Below, in pieces: positions 19,165-28,337 of a DNA stretch of 64,000 nucleotides. The stretch is from Azospirillum oryzae (GTDB lineage Bacteria > Pseudomonadota > Alphaproteobacteria > Azospirillales > Azospirillaceae). The stretch's first letter is position 1. Every line of letters starts with the position of its first letter. The translations under genes were made by a program, and so were the position numbers. The notes under the pieces are model-generated. The model searched no databases, was not told the origin of the DNA, and saw nothing but the letters and a program-made list of their open reading frames with translations. The stretch covers positions 432,001 to 496,000 of the forward strand of contig NZ_FXAK01000001.1 in assembly GCF_900177515.1 (NCBI RefSeq), written 5' to 3'.

Positions 19165-19434
19165 TCAAGCGACGCGGACGGAGTTCGGGCGTCCGAGGTC
19201 GAGCATGCGGTTGAGGACCTTGACGCCAGTGGCGACCTCGGTGATCTGCGCCTGATCGGAATGGAAGTGCAGCGCCTTGCCGAGGACGCCCTTCCAGCGC
19301 GCCATTTGGCTCTCCACGCCAGCCCTCTTGCTGTAGCCGCTGGTCTGCTGCCCCCTCATCCGCCCGGTCTGGGTGATCATCTGGATGTGACGGTCGCGTT
19401 GGGTGGGAGCGGTCTCGGTCGTGTCGCTTAGCAC
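19165..19434 (-). mobile_element. IS5-family transposase remnant (C-terminal part)
   Basis: About 89 codons match the end of IS5-type transposases: TAPTQRDRHIQMITQTGRM, then the YSKRAGVESQMARWKGVLG segment and a typical ending VLNRMLDLGRPNSVRVA. The N-terminal and central parts are missing, so it is not functional. The flanks 18957-19164 and 19435-19748 (about 314 bp) show no gene or clear terminal repeat. Confidence 0.75.
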
Positions 19435-19748
19435 AGCATCTCAGACCAATTCGTCACGGTGCGCTTCGTTCGCGGAATGTGATGGCGACGAGCGGCACTG
19501 GCCTTGTGCGGCATAGCGGGCAGCCAGATCGGAGACGGGGGCGTGACCTACGACACCCGCCGCATCCACGCAACATGGCGACTCGGGGCTCAAAAGGATC
19601 GCTTCCGCCAGAGGTCGTTAATGAGCGGCATCCTGCAACCCGAGTGCCCGCGGCGTGGGCGGTGGGGTGTCCGGCGTTTTTCCTGGAAACGGCTTGCCCG
19701 CACCTGGGCTCCCGCCTTCTTGCGCTGAACGGGGAGCCCCGGCGCCGA

Positions 19749-20348
19749 TCAGGCTTGGCCCTGCTGGTCCCCTTGTTTCCGTGGATGGCTCTCCACCAAA
19801 GCGCGGGCGGCGAATCCGGCGTCCTCGAACCAGCTGGCATCGCGGTGCACCAGCGATGCTGAGAAGGCGCCGTCGAGCAGCAGTAGGATACGGCGTGCAA
19901 GGGCTTGGGGATCTTCGAAGCCTCCAAGCTCCAGTTCCTCCGCAAGCCATGAGGCAAAGGCGCTTTTGTGGCGTGCGCCGAACTTCACCGCAGGATGGCC
20001 CGGCATAGCGGCAAGTTCCGCTGTGGTCCGCAGAAACCCGCAGCCCTTCCACTTCGGGTGGCGCGCGCTGCGTGCAAGGCTGACGAAGATGGCCGCGACC
20101 TTCTCCCCGGTCCCGCCCTCGGCGTCGGCGAACCAGCGTGCCATCTGGGTCAGGTTGGGCTGGTCGCGCGCGTCGAGATAGGCGGCAACGAGGTCATCCT
20201 TGCTCTCGAAATGGTAATAGAGCGTGCGCTTGGTGACGCCCGCCTTTTCGGCGACGGCATCGACGCTGACGCGGCCGATGCCTTCCGCATAGAAGAGCTT
20301 GGAGGCGGCTTGGATGATCCGTCCGCGCGTATCCGCATATCGTGGCAT
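19749..20348 (-). CDS. TetR-family transcriptional regulator
   Basis: 199-residue repressor. The N-terminal HTH (RGRIIQAASKLFYAEGIGRVSVDAVAEKAGVTKRTLYYHFESKDDLVAAYL, described here in parts) covers about residues 7-55; the ligand-binding half is less conserved. The start at 20348 is followed upstream by a strong dyad (20358-20381). It is divergent from an enoyl-CoA hydratase gene now cut by an IS21-type element, so its likely target operon is partly destroyed. Confidence 0.9.
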   Translation of the reverse strand: MPRYADTRGRIIQAASKLFYAEGIGRVSVDAVAEKAGVTKRTLYYHFESKDDLVAAYLDARDQPNLTQMARWFADAEGGTGEKVAAIFVSLARSARHPKWKGCGFLRTTAELAAMPGHPAVKFGARHKSAFASWLAEELELGGFEDPQALARRILLLLDGAFSASLVHRDASWFEDAGFAARALVESHPRKQGDQQGQA

Positions 20349-20357
20349 GGCGTCAAA

Positions 20358-20381
20358 AGTATACCGTACAGTGAGTATACT
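20358..20381. promoter_or_regulatory. TetR operator between regulator and enoyl-CoA hydratase remnant
   Basis: AGTATAC and GTATACT form a perfect 7-bp inverted repeat with a 10-bp centre, 10 bp from the TetR start and 55 bp from the divergent gene. It is AT-richer than its surroundings. Its place and symmetry fit an autoregulated TetR operator controlling both genes. Confidence 0.6.
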
Positions 20382-20435
20382 CAAGCAACTTCGACGACGA
20401 TCATGTCCTCCTTACCAGCGAGGAGGAGTCCGATC

Positions 20436-20524
20436 ATGACCGAGTGTGTCCTTAAGCAGATCAACGGAGCGATTGCGACGTTGACGCTCAACCGTCCGGA
20501 AAAGCTAAACGCCCTAAATTACGA
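20436..20524 (+). pseudogene. Enoyl-CoA hydratase N-terminal fragment cut by an IS21-type element
   Basis: A good ribosome site (GAGGAGGAG) precedes an ATG that encodes MTECVLKQINGAIATLTLNR and PEKLNALNYD, the opening of crotonase-fold enoyl-CoA hydratases. After 30 codons the sequence enters the IS21-family element and the frame stops at 20564. No matching remainder is seen after the right end of the element at 22990, so the rest of the gene was lost. Confidence 0.8.
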
Positions 20525-20640
20525 TGTGCATCGGCCTGCAACACTGGGCCAGTTTCAGGGGTGATCGGCGTCCAATAACCAGCCACCCCTGATCTGGCAG
20601 ACTACCACCCTGGGTTTGGACGACAGGGTGGCGGACAGGG

Positions 20641-22161
20641 ATGTTGACGGTGGAGACGATCGCACGGATACGACGCGAGCACGCGAAGGGGAAAAGCATC
20701 CGGGCCATTGCCCGGTCGCTGAAGGTGTCGCGGGAGACGGTGACGAAATACCTGCGCTCGGGCGAGACGGCGCCGCGCTACGAACGCCAGCACCAGCCGC
20801 TTCCGAAGTTGGCCGGGTTCCAGGAGGAGCTGGAACGGCTGATCACGGAGAACGAGCGGCGGCCGGTGCGTGACCGGCTCGATTATCTGGGGCTCTTCGG
20901 ACGGCTGAAGGATGCCGGGTTCCAGGGCGGCTACGACACGGTGCGGCGCTACATCAAGCGCTTCAAGCAGCGCCAGCCGCCGAGTGGGCCGGTGAACGCC
21001 TACGTTCCGCTCACCTTTGCCCCGGCCGAGGCGTACCAGTTCGACTGGGCGGAAGAGTGGATCATCCTGGACGGCGTGACGACCAAGGTGCAGGTGGCCC
21101 ATGCCCGCCTGTGCCACAGCCGCATGCCGTTCGTGGCGGTCTACCCGCGCCAGACCCAGGAGATGGTGTTCGACGCCCACGCCCGTGCCGCGGCCTTCTA
21201 CGGCGGCCTGTGCGAGCGCGGCATCTACGACAACATGAAGACGGCGGTGGACGCCGTGTTTGTCGGCAAAGAGCGCCGCTTCAACCGCCGCTTCGCCCAG
21301 ATGTGCTCGCATTACCTGGTCGAGCCGGTGGCCTGCACCCCGGCTTCGGGCTGGGAAAAGGGCCAGGTCGAGAACCAGGTCGGCACCTTGCGCCAGCGGC
21401 TGTTCACGCCGCGCCTGCGCGCCAAGACGCTGGAAGAGGTGAACGACCGCCTGCACGACGAGGTGATCGTCTGGGCCCAACAGACGCCGCATCCAGAGGA
21501 TAGGAGCCGGACGGTGTGGGAGGTGTTCCAGGCGGAGCGGCCGGCGTTGATCACCGTGAGCGATCCTTTCGACGGCTTCCACGAGGCCACGCTCAGCGTC
21601 TCGAAAACCTGCCTGATCCACTTTGACCGCAACCGCTACAGCGTGGCCGCGATCGCCGCCGGCAAGCCGGTGCAGGTCCGCGCCTACGCGACACGGATCG
21701 TGGTGTGGTTCAACGGCGCGATCGTCGCCGAGCACCCACGAGCTTTCGGGCACGGCCACACGCGGTACAATCCGCTGCACTACCTGCCGGTTCTCGTCCG
21801 CAAGCCGGGGGCGCTGCGCAACGGGGCGCCGTTCCGGGACTGGGATTTGCCGCCAGCCCTGGCGACGGTGCGGACCCGCCTGGGCCGCGGCGACGACGCT
21901 GACCGGCAGTTCGTTGGCGTGCTCGCCGCCATCCTCACCGATGGCCTGGAGGCGGTGGAGGTCGCCTGCCGCGAGGCACTGGCGAGCGGTACGCACAGCC
22001 GGGACGTGATCCTGAACATCCTCGCCCGGCGCCACGACGTCACACCGGCACCGGCCATGGCGGTGCCGACGGCGTTGACGCTGTCCATCGAGCCGGCCGC
22101 CGACTGCGGGCGCTACGACCGCCTGCGCGCGGTGCGGGAGGGCTGCCATGGAACGGCATGA
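20641..22161 (+). CDS. istA: IS21-family transposase IstA
   Basis: 506-residue transposase. An N-terminal HTH ([20 protein letters not shown]) is followed by the DDE core: Asp in FDWAEEW, Asp in YDNMKTAVD and Glu in [10 protein letters not shown]. The C-terminal beta-barrel region follows. The gene overlaps istB by 14 bp, as usual. The frame has no disruptions, so the element may be active. Confidence 0.95.
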   Translation: MLTVETIARIRREHAKGKSIRAIARSLKVSRETVTKYLRSGETAPRYERQHQPLPKLAGFQEELERLITENERRPVRDRLDYLGLFGRLKDAGFQGGYDTVRRYIKRFKQRQPPSGPVNAYVPLTFAPAEAYQFDWAEEWIILDGVTTKVQVAHARLCHSRMPFVAVYPRQTQEMVFDAHARAAAFYGGLCERGIYDNMKTAVDAVFVGKERRFNRRFAQMCSHYLVEPVACTPASGWEKGQVENQVGTLRQRLFTPRLRAKTLEEVNDRLHDEVIVWAQQTPHPEDRSRTVWEVFQAERPALITVSDPFDGFHEATLSVSKTCLIHFDRNRYSVAAIAAGKPVQVRAYATRIVVWFNGAIVAEHPRAFGHGHTRYNPLHYLPVLVRKPGALRNGAPFRDWDLPPALATVRTRLGRGDDADRQFVGVLAAILTDGLEAVEVACREALASGTHSRDVILNILARRHDVTPAPAMAVPTALTLSIEPAADCGRYDRLRAVREGCHGTA

Positions 22162-22879
22162 GCTGATGGCGCTGATGGCCGAGCTCAGCTTGGCCGGCAT
22201 GCGTGCCGCCTACGACGAGGTGATGAGCGACGGGCTGAAGCGGCAGCGCACCGTCCAGCAGATCCTGGGCGATCTGCTGGCGGCGGAGCGGGCGGAGAAG
22301 CAGGCGCGCTCGATCCGTTACCAGCTCGGCGCCGCCAAGCTGCCCCTGGCCAAGACGCTGGCCGAGTTCGACTTCACCGCCAGTCCCCTCAACGAGGGGC
22401 TGGTGCGCGACCTGCACGATGGCGGCTTTCTGGAAACCCAGCGCAACGCCGTGTTCATCGGGGGAACCGGGACCGGCAAGACGCACATGTGCATCGCCAT
22501 TACGGCCAACTGCGTGCGCCGCGGCGCCCGTGCCCGGTTCTTCAACGTCATCGACCTGGTGAACCGGCTGGAGGCCGAAGCCCGGATCGGGCAGGCGGGC
22601 AAGCTCGCTGACCAGTTGACCCGCGTTGATCTCGTGGTGCTGGACGAACTCGGCTACCTGCCGTTCTCACAGAGTGGCGGCCAACTGCTGTTCCACGCGC
22701 TCAGCCAGTTGTACTCGCGGACCTCGGTGTTGATCACCACCAACTTGAGCTTCGCTGAATGGCCAACGGTGTTCGCTGGCGACGCCAAGATGACCACCGC
22801 TTTGCTCGACCGGCTGACGCATCACTGCGACATCCTGGAAACCGGCAACGAGAGCTGGCGGTTCAAGAACCGCTCCTGA
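22148..22879 (+). CDS. istB: IS21-family helper ATPase IstB
   Basis: 243-residue AAA+ ATPase of the DnaC-like IstB family that activates IstA. Walker A is GGTGTGKTH (about residue 104) and Walker [10 protein letters not shown]; the sensor segment [13 protein letters not shown] is also present. Starts within the end of istA. It is intact. Confidence 0.95.
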   Translation: MERHELMALMAELSLAGMRAAYDEVMSDGLKRQRTVQQILGDLLAAERAEKQARSIRYQLGAAKLPLAKTLAEFDFTASPLNEGLVRDLHDGGFLETQRNAVFIGGTGTGKTHMCIAITANCVRRGARARFFNVIDLVNRLEAEARIGQAGKLADQLTRVDLVVLDELGYLPFSQSGGQLLFHALSQLYSRTSVLITTNLSFAEWPTVFAGDAKMTTALLDRLTHHCDILETGNESWRFKNRS

Positions 22880-23068
22880 TCCAAAGCCCTCCCCCCGTCC
22901 GTTGCCCAGGGGGGCCCACAGGTTCTGCAACCGCAAGCGTGGCTGGAAATTGCAAGCCGATGCCGGCTGGAAATTGGAAGCCGGTTGACACCCTTTCTAA
23001 CACGACATCCTCGATCACTGCTGCTTTGCCCGCACCTTGGGGAAAGCGGCCGCAGACGGAGGAAGACA

Positions 23069-23103
23069 AAAGGGCGGCCCCGCCGGATGAACCAGGCGGG
23101 GCC
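23069..23103 (-). terminator. Intrinsic terminator for the repeat protein gene
   Basis: Read on the minus strand, GGCCCCGCC and GGCGGGGCC form a 9-bp GC stem (23076-23084 with 23095-23103, 10-nt loop) followed by CGCCCTTTTG. It lies 35 bp past the stop of the gene at 23138-23587. Confidence 0.75.
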
Positions 23104-23137
23104 AAGATCATGGGATGGGAGGTGGGTAACTCGCTAC

Positions 23138-23587
23138 TCAGCGCTGGCGAACAAGGGCGCCTTGGCCGGCGACGTTGCCGATGCCGGCGGCGAGGTTCTG
23201 CACGTTGGCAAGGTTCGGAGGGCCAAAAGGCGTCCGGCCACCGGAGCGCTGGAGCACCGTCACGTCCTGCGACGCCGAGTTGCCGATACCCGCCGCAGTG
23301 TTCGACACATTGGCCATCGAGCCGCCGGGGAACAGCCCGCCGCTGCGCTGGCCGACGAACACGCCTTGGCTGGCGGTGTTGCCGACGCCGGCCGAGAGGT
23401 TCGAAACGTTCGCCATGTTCGGGCCGCCGAACAACCCGCCGCTACGCTGCAACGTCGTGACGTTCTGAGTGGCGGCATTGCCGATGCCGGCCGCGGTGTT
23501 CGACAGGTTGGACACATTCTGCGCCATGGCGGGAGCGGCGAACAGGGCAAGGGTGGCGAAGCCGGCGAGCAGGGAGGTGCGGATCAT
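23138..23587 (-). CDS. Secreted protein with four curlin-like GxGNxAxQ repeats
   Basis: 149-residue protein. A signal peptide (cleavage after AMA, residue 22) precedes four repeats of 25-36 residues. Each has the form ANVSN-x-AAGIGN-x-A-x-Q-x-V followed by a QRSGG segment; the key strings are GIGNAATQ, GVGNTASQ, GIGNSASQ and GIGNVAGQ. Repeats 1-3 also share QRSGG, and the last one ends at QR. The G-x-G-N-x-A-x-Q spacing recalls curlin (CsgA-type) amyloid repeats, so a beta-solenoid or functional amyloid is possible. No csg-like secretion gene is seen nearby. The gene follows the IS21 element, has its own terminator, and no recognised operon partner. Confidence 0.75.
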   Translation of the reverse strand: MIRTSLLAGFATLALFAAPAMAQNVSNLSNTAAGIGNAATQNVTTLQRSGGLFGGPNMANVSNLSAGVGNTASQGVFVGQRSGGLFPGGSMANVSNTAAGIGNSASQDVTVLQRSGGRTPFGPPNLANVQNLAAGIGNVAGQGALVRQR

Positions 23588-23776
23588 GGTGCGGTCTCCT
23601 TGGTGGGGCCGGTGCTCTGCATCCGGCCGGTGGTCTCGATGACATCACCCTAACGAACTCCGCCCGTCGCCGATGTGAGCTTGGCCACAGGCGGCCGCAT
23701 GTCTCGTCCACGCCGAATGGCGCGGAGTTTGCGCAAGCACAAAGAGGAGCCGGCATTGTCGTGGCATGGTCCGACC

Positions 23777-24391
23777 ATGACCTTTCCATCATTTTACGAT
23801 GCGGCGCCGCGGCTCATTGTGCGCGATCCGCTGAGCGAGTTCCTCGGCGCGGCCGAGGGCGGCCTGCTTCACTACGGATATGCCGACGCTGTGCGGCTTG
23901 CCGGCCATTCCTGTCCGACCGTCGCGGGATCTTACCTGATGACTGTACGGTCATTGGAGAAGCTGTATCCCGATGAAGTGCCCGAACGCGGGGCTGTTGC
24001 AGTCTCCGTTCGTGAGGCCGCCGACGAGGGTGTGGCCGGCGTGATGGCCAGCGTCGCCACGCTGCTGACCGGAGCGACGAAAGACACCGGCTTTAAAGGC
24101 ATCGCCGGACGCTTCGACCGCCGGAACCTCCTGTCCTTCAGCGTCGGCATGCAAGGCGCAATGGCCTTCGTCCGCACCGACACGGGGGTGGGCCTGCAGG
24201 CGACGCTCGACATGAGTGTCGTTCCGGTGGATCCAGCGATGCCTCGCCTTCTGCAGCGCGTGTTGTCCGACGCGGCCACAGCGGACGACGCGGCGCAGTT
24301 CCGCAGCCTATGGCAGGAGCGGGTCCGACGCATGCTGGTGGATCACGCCGACGACCCACGTTTGGTCAGCCTTACCGTTTGGAATTCCTGA
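23777..24391 (+). CDS. FmdE-like protein of unknown function
   Basis: 204-residue protein with the opening of the FmdE family (HYGYADAVRLAGHSCPTVAGSYLMT), named after a gene of a methanogen molybdenum enzyme operon. The GHSCPTVAG segment would hold the conserved metal/cluster Cys-His. The start MTFPSF at 23777 is the best fit; the frame extends upstream but without homology. In this context it may handle a metal cofactor, but that is inference. It precedes a hemerythrin gene by 154 bp. Confidence 0.65.
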   Translation: MTFPSFYDAAPRLIVRDPLSEFLGAAEGGLLHYGYADAVRLAGHSCPTVAGSYLMTVRSLEKLYPDEVPERGAVAVSVREAADEGVAGVMASVATLLTGATKDTGFKGIAGRFDRRNLLSFSVGMQGAMAFVRTDTGVGLQATLDMSVVPVDPAMPRLLQRVLSDAATADDAAQFRSLWQERVRRMLVDHADDPRLVSLTVWNS

Positions 24392-24545
24392 CCCGGCGCG
24401 TAACGGCGGATGAGAGCGGCGATGGCACATCGGCAACGACATGACCTCCTCCCCTTGGCGACGCTGACCGCTTCGCCCCTCAGCGCTGGCGCCAGTCCGG
24501 ATGGGCTCGCCCCGGCGCGTGATCTCCTTTCACAAGGTTTCGGAC

Positions 24546-25049
24546 ATGCACACCAATAGCCAGACCGGCCAACTCCTGCACGACGATCACCACCGGACCA
24601 TCGATCTCTTGAACGTTTTCGAGGCCTACCTCCAACGCACTCCGGAGGACGACGTCCCAACTCTCGACGTGGACGGCCGCGCTCTGCTGGCCACCCTTGG
24701 CAAGGAACTGGGCCAAGACCTTGAACGGCATTTCATATTGGAGGAACAGGGACTCTTCCCGCCCATCGCCACCGCCGGCGCCTACGAGATGACGGCTGAC
24801 CTGGAGGCCGACCATGAAGCTCTGCGCCCACTTGTCCGCCGCCTCGCCCGACTGTGCGCCCTGGCTCTGCGTGAGGGTTTCGATGAGGAAAGTTGGCCGG
24901 TCTTCCGCCATTTCGGACACCAACTGATCGACGGACTCGTTCTCCATATCCAGAAGGAAGAGACCGCACTGCTCAGCGCCGTCGATGACGTGCTCACGCC
25001 GGCGCAGGACGTCACCCTTGCGTCGGCTTACAGCCAGGGAGAAGGATAG
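24546..25049 (+). CDS. Second hemerythrin-like di-iron protein
   Basis: 167-residue HHE protein. Ligand segments: LLHDDHHRTIDLLN (about residue 10), ERHFILEEQGLFPP (about 61), DLEADHEALRPLV (about 88) and LVLHIQKEETALL (about 139). It resembles the NO-linked hemerythrins that accompany denitrification regulators. The ATG at 24546 begins the domain. It differs from the protein at 16036-16482 and is not a recent copy. Confidence 0.85.
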   Translation: MHTNSQTGQLLHDDHHRTIDLLNVFEAYLQRTPEDDVPTLDVDGRALLATLGKELGQDLERHFILEEQGLFPPIATAGAYEMTADLEADHEALRPLVRRLARLCALALREGFDEESWPVFRHFGHQLIDGLVLHIQKEETALLSAVDDVLTPAQDVTLASAYSQGEG

Positions 25050-25179
25050 GTTTGCCGATCTGGGTGATCACACGCCATCGCTGAATGTTCAGGGAGCGTG
25101 AAGCGGTGTTTGGCTGGGTCTCCGAACCGCACCGGGTTTCGGCTCTTTCCCCGGCCGCTTCCAACCAAGTGAATGCGCG

Positions 25180-25403
25180 GCCGTCGATCCCGATACCGGC
25201 GAGATGCTGGCGGACGGCGCCTACGACGGCGAAGCGGTCTACCGCGCCGTAACCGCCTAAGGCCCGTACGCCAAGGTGATCGTCCCGCCGCGCTCGAGCG
25301 CGGTGGCGAGCGACACGACCGGGAGCACCCCCAGCCAACGCGGCCGCCACATCCAGATGATCAACGAGCGTGGTCGGCTCGGCTGGCAGTGGATCGTACC
25401 CAA
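25180..25403 (+). mobile_element. IS5-family transposase remnant with internal deletion and stop
   Basis: The plus strand reads AVDPDTGEMLADGAYDGEAV, YRAVTA, a TAA stop (25258-25260), then GPYAKVIVPPRSSAVASDTT and SQRGRHIQMINERGRLGWQW. In intact IS5-type transposases AVD-x-DTGE and ADGAYDGE are about 40 residues apart; here they are joined, so an internal deletion as well as the stop has broken it. It is in opposite orientation to the remnant at 19165-19434. Confidence 0.7.
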
Positions 25404-25424
25404 CGTAAGGCGCTCGCCTCCCCG

Positions 25425-26307
25425 TCAATGCGTCCCCGGATTGGCCCGCGCCCTCGTCACCGCGTTCGCCACGTCGGTCCAGGCCGCCTTGTCGGGTGCG
25501 AAGCGGCCGCGCAGATACGCCATCAGATCCGCAATCTGGCGGTCGGACAGGCTGTCGCGGAAGGCCGGCATATAGCCGAGGTCGCGGGTCGCCGGGTTCT
25601 GGATGCCGTGCAGGATGACGCGGGCGAGATTGTCGGGGCTGTCGCTGTGGACGTTGCTGTTCACCGCCATGGAGGGGCTGACGCCGAACAGCGTCGGCCC
25701 TTCGCCGTCGCTGTGGCAGGCTTGGCAGGCGCCGTTGAAGATGCGCTCTCCATTGGCGGAACTGACGGGGGCGGGGGTGGCTGCAGGCGCTTCCACCGCA
25801 TCACCGCCCACCTCGCTGCCCAGGGAGGCGAGATAGACCGCCATCGCCCGCACATCCGCCTCCGGCACGGTGGACAGTTCATGCACCACCGCGGCCATCG
25901 GGCCGGCGGCGACGCCATGGCGCTGGGAGAAGCCGGTGCGCAGATAGGTGAACAGGTCGTCCTCCGTCCAGGGCTTCGGCGCCTTGGACAGGCCGTTCAG
26001 GGCCGGCGCCTCCCAGCCATCGACGGTACCGCCGGCCAGGAAGGCCTCGCCCAGCTTCTCCGCCCCCAGCGCGTTGCGCGGGCTGTGGCAGGCGGCGCAG
26101 TGGCCGAGGCCGTTGACCAGATAGTTGCCGCGGTTCCACTCCGCAGTCTTTTGCGGGTCCGGCTTGTAAGTCTCGCGGTTGAGGAACAGCGTGTTCCACC
26201 CCGCCATCATCGGGCGCAGGTTGAAGGGGAAGCGCATGGTGTTGGCCGGCGTCTCGCTGCGCACCGGCTGCTGCGTCATCATGTAGGCGTAGAGCGCCTG
26301 CATGTCG
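25425..26307 (-). pseudogene. Multiheme cytochrome c subunit, 5' truncated
   Basis: C-terminal two thirds of a three-heme cytochrome c of the alcohol/aldehyde dehydrogenase subunit type. Visible segments: MQALYAYMMTQQPV, MRFPFNLRPMMAGW, GHCAACHSPRNALGA (heme 2) and GACQACHSDGEGP (heme 3). The expected signal peptide and first heme are missing, because the sequence before MQALYAY is a norQ fragment on the other strand. The open frame continues upstream through that fragment, but nothing there resembles a cytochrome N-terminus. Confidence 0.8.
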
Positions 26308-26544
26308 GGCGTCGCCGCCGACACCGCGGCCTTGCTGGTCCGCATCGCCGCAAGTTCGCGCAATTTGAAGGGCCATGGACTGCAGGAGGGGGTTTCCACC
26401 CGCATGCTGATCCATGCCGGCCGGCTGGTGGCGCAGGGGATCGCGCTGGAGACTGCCTGCCGGATCGCGCTGGTGCTGCCGATCACCGACGATGCCGACG
26501 TGCGGGATGCCTTCTCCGCCGCCGTGTCCGCGGCGATTGCCTGA
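26302..26544 (+). pseudogene. norQ: norQ 3' fragment
   Basis: 80 codons match the end of NorQ/CbbQ ATPases: AADTAALLVRIAASSRNLKG, GLQEGVSTRMLIHAGRLV and ALVLPITDDADVRDAFSAAV. The Walker motifs and everything before them are absent. The fragment abuts the 5'-truncated cytochrome gene, and both have lost their starts at one junction near 26302-26307. It ends 41 bp before norD, as expected in a norQD arrangement. Confidence 0.85.
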
Positions 26545-26585
26545 CCCATCCCTCTTCAGGGAGAGGAAAGAGGACTGGAGCCCAA

Positions 26586-28337
26586 ATGCCCGACGACCAG
26601 TCGCGCCAATTTCCCACAGACACCGCCTTCTCCTCCGTCGAGCGCCGGCTGGTCGCCTATCTGGTCGCCCTGTGGCGGTTGCGGGTGCCGATCCGCCATG
26701 CCAAACCGGATGCCGCCGGCAACCCGCCGCGGCGGGTCAGCCTGTCGGACGGGCTGATCTGGATGCCCGGAACCTTCCGCGGCGTCGATGGCCGCCGCTC
26801 CGGCGCACTGTTCCGCGCCGCCCTGGTTCATGCCGGGGCGCATCTGCGCTTCACCGGACCGCGCTTCCCGGCCGCCGGGCTGAAGCCGATGCAGCTGGCG
26901 CTGGTCTCGCTGATCGAGGATGCGCGGGTCGAGCATCTGGCGATGCGCGAGCATCCCGGCCTGCTGCGGGTCTGGCGGCCCTTCCACGTCGCCGAGCCGA
27001 ATGGCGCCGGCACCGCGCTCGCTTTGATGGCACGGCTGGCCCACGCGTTGATCGACCCCGACTACCGCGACGACGACGCCTGGGTCGCCAAGGGCAGGCG
27101 CCTGTTCTTCGCGGCGGAGTCTGAGTGGGACAGCCCGGCGGTAAGCCGCCGGATCGGCGGGCTGCTGGGCAACGACCTCGGCCAGATGCGGGTGCAGTTC
27201 AATTCCAAGGATTACGTCGTCGAGCCTGCCTACCGCGACGACAATCTCGGCCTGTGGGACCATGGAGAGGCGCCGCCGACCCCGCCCAGCGATGCCGAAA
27301 CCGTGTTCGAGGCCTTCCGCACCGAGCAGGAGGAGCGTGACCACGGCCGCCCGGACGATCAGGTGGGGGAGGGCGCTACCCCGGCCAGATTGTCCGCCAC
27401 CGATGTCCCCGCCCGCGCGGTGGGGGAGGAGGAGATCACCGCCCCGCCGGTGCGCTACCCGGAATGGGACTACCGCGTCGGCATCGACCGTCCCGACTGG
27501 GTCGTGCTGAACGAACGCCGGACCGAGACCGGCGACCCCGCCGCCATCGCCCGCATCGTCGAACGTCATCAGGCGACCGCCGACCGGCTGACCGCGCTGG
27601 TCCGCTCGGCCAAGGTCAGCCGGCCGGTGCGCCTGCGCCGTCAGCCCGAGGGCGACCGCATGGATCTGGACGCCTGCATCGACGCGATGGTCAGCCACCG
27701 CCGCGGCGAGGCTCCCGATCCGCGGGTGCACGAAGTGTTGGTCCGCCGCAACCGCGACCTGTCGGTCCTGCTGCTGCTCGACGTCTCCGCCTCGACCGAT
27801 GATCCGATCGCCGGGGTCGGACGCAGCGTGCTGTCGGTGGAGCGGGAGGCCGCGACCCTGTTCGCCCAGGCGCTGGACGAGCTGGGCGATCCCTTCGCCA
27901 TCCATGCCTTTCGTTCCAACGGGCGGCAGGACGTCAGCTATTACCGGATCAAGGCCTTCCGCCAACCCTACGATGCCGCGGCCAAGGGGCGGCTGGCTGG
28001 ATTAAAGGCCGGCCTGTCCACCCGGCTGGGCACCGCTCTGCGCCATGCCGGACGGCTGCTGGAGCAGCAATTGACCCATCGCCGCCTGCTGCTGGTGGTG
28101 ACCGACGGCGAACCGTCGGACATCGACGTCGCCGACCGCCGCTATCTGCTGGACGACGCCCGCCGTGCCGTGCTGGGGCTGGCGTCGCGGGGGATCGACT
28201 GCTTCGTGATCGGGCTCGATCCGCAGGGCCGCGATTACCTGACCCGAATGTTCGGGGCGCGCAACGTCATGGTGATCGACCGCGCCGAAAAGCTGCCGGA
28301 GGTGCTGCCGACTTTCTACCTGCGGCTATCGACATAA
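26586..28337 (+). CDS. norD: NorD, VWA-domain protein for nitric oxide reductase activation
   Basis: 583-residue protein of the NorD/CbbO family, which pairs with the NorQ ATPase to activate NO reductase by metal insertion. The N-terminal domain covers about residues 1-250. The VWA domain near residues 400-583 has a MIDAS site DVSAS (in LLLLDVSASTDD), a TDGEPSD loop and a GIDCFVIGLDP strand. The start at 26586 follows GGAG with 5-bp spacing. Because the upstream norQ is truncated and its promoter is gone, norD may no longer be expressed usefully. Confidence 0.92.
   Translation: MPDDQSRQFPTDTAFSSVERRLVAYLVALWRLRVPIRHAKPDAAGNPPRRVSLSDGLIWMPGTFRGVDGRRSGALFRAALVHAGAHLRFTGPRFPAAGLKPMQLALVSLIEDARVEHLAMREHPGLLRVWRPFHVAEPNGAGTALALMARLAHALIDPDYRDDDAWVAKGRRLFFAAESEWDSPAVSRRIGGLLGNDLGQMRVQFNSKDYVVEPAYRDDNLGLWDHGEAPPTPPSDAETVFEAFRTEQEERDHGRPDDQVGEGATPARLSATDVPARAVGEEEITAPPVRYPEWDYRVGIDRPDWVVLNERRTETGDPAAIARIVERHQATADRLTALVRSAKVSRPVRLRRQPEGDRMDLDACIDAMVSHRRGEAPDPRVHEVLVRRNRDLSVLLLLDVSASTDDPIAGVGRSVLSVEREAATLFAQALDELGDPFAIHAFRSNGRQDVSYYRIKAFRQPYDAAAKGRLAGLKAGLSTRLGTALRHAGRLLEQQLTHRRLLLVVTDGEPSDIDVADRRYLLDDARRAVLGLASRGIDCFVIGLDPQGRDYLTRMFGARNVMVIDRAEKLPEVLPTFYLRLST

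Larger units (their letters stand above)
20525..22990 (+). mobile_element. IS21-family insertion sequence (apparently complete)
   Basis: About 2.47 kb element starting TGT and ending ACA. Two related ~23-bp repeats lie at each end: 20528-20550 and 20562-20584 on the left, 22941-22963 and 22965-22987 on the right in inverse orientation, sharing the core GCTTGCAATTTCCAGCC in part. Multiple terminal repeats, overlapping istA/istB and size are typical of IS21. No target duplication is visible: the left flank ends TTACGA and the right flank begins CCCTTT, which suggests a later deletion or rearrangement. Confidence 0.88.

Noticed and set aside
19435..19748. Several short open frames between the IS5 remnant and the TetR gene
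   Set aside because: They lack ribosome sites and family motifs and look like random frames in GC-rich DNA.
23138..23587. DNA tandem repeat or CRISPR-like array
   Set aside because: The repeats lie in one open frame with a signal peptide and vary mostly in ways that keep the protein motif.
26307..26549. N-terminal extension of the cytochrome c frame through the norQ fragment
   Set aside because: The extension has no signal peptide or heme motif, and the opposite strand has clear NorQ sequence.
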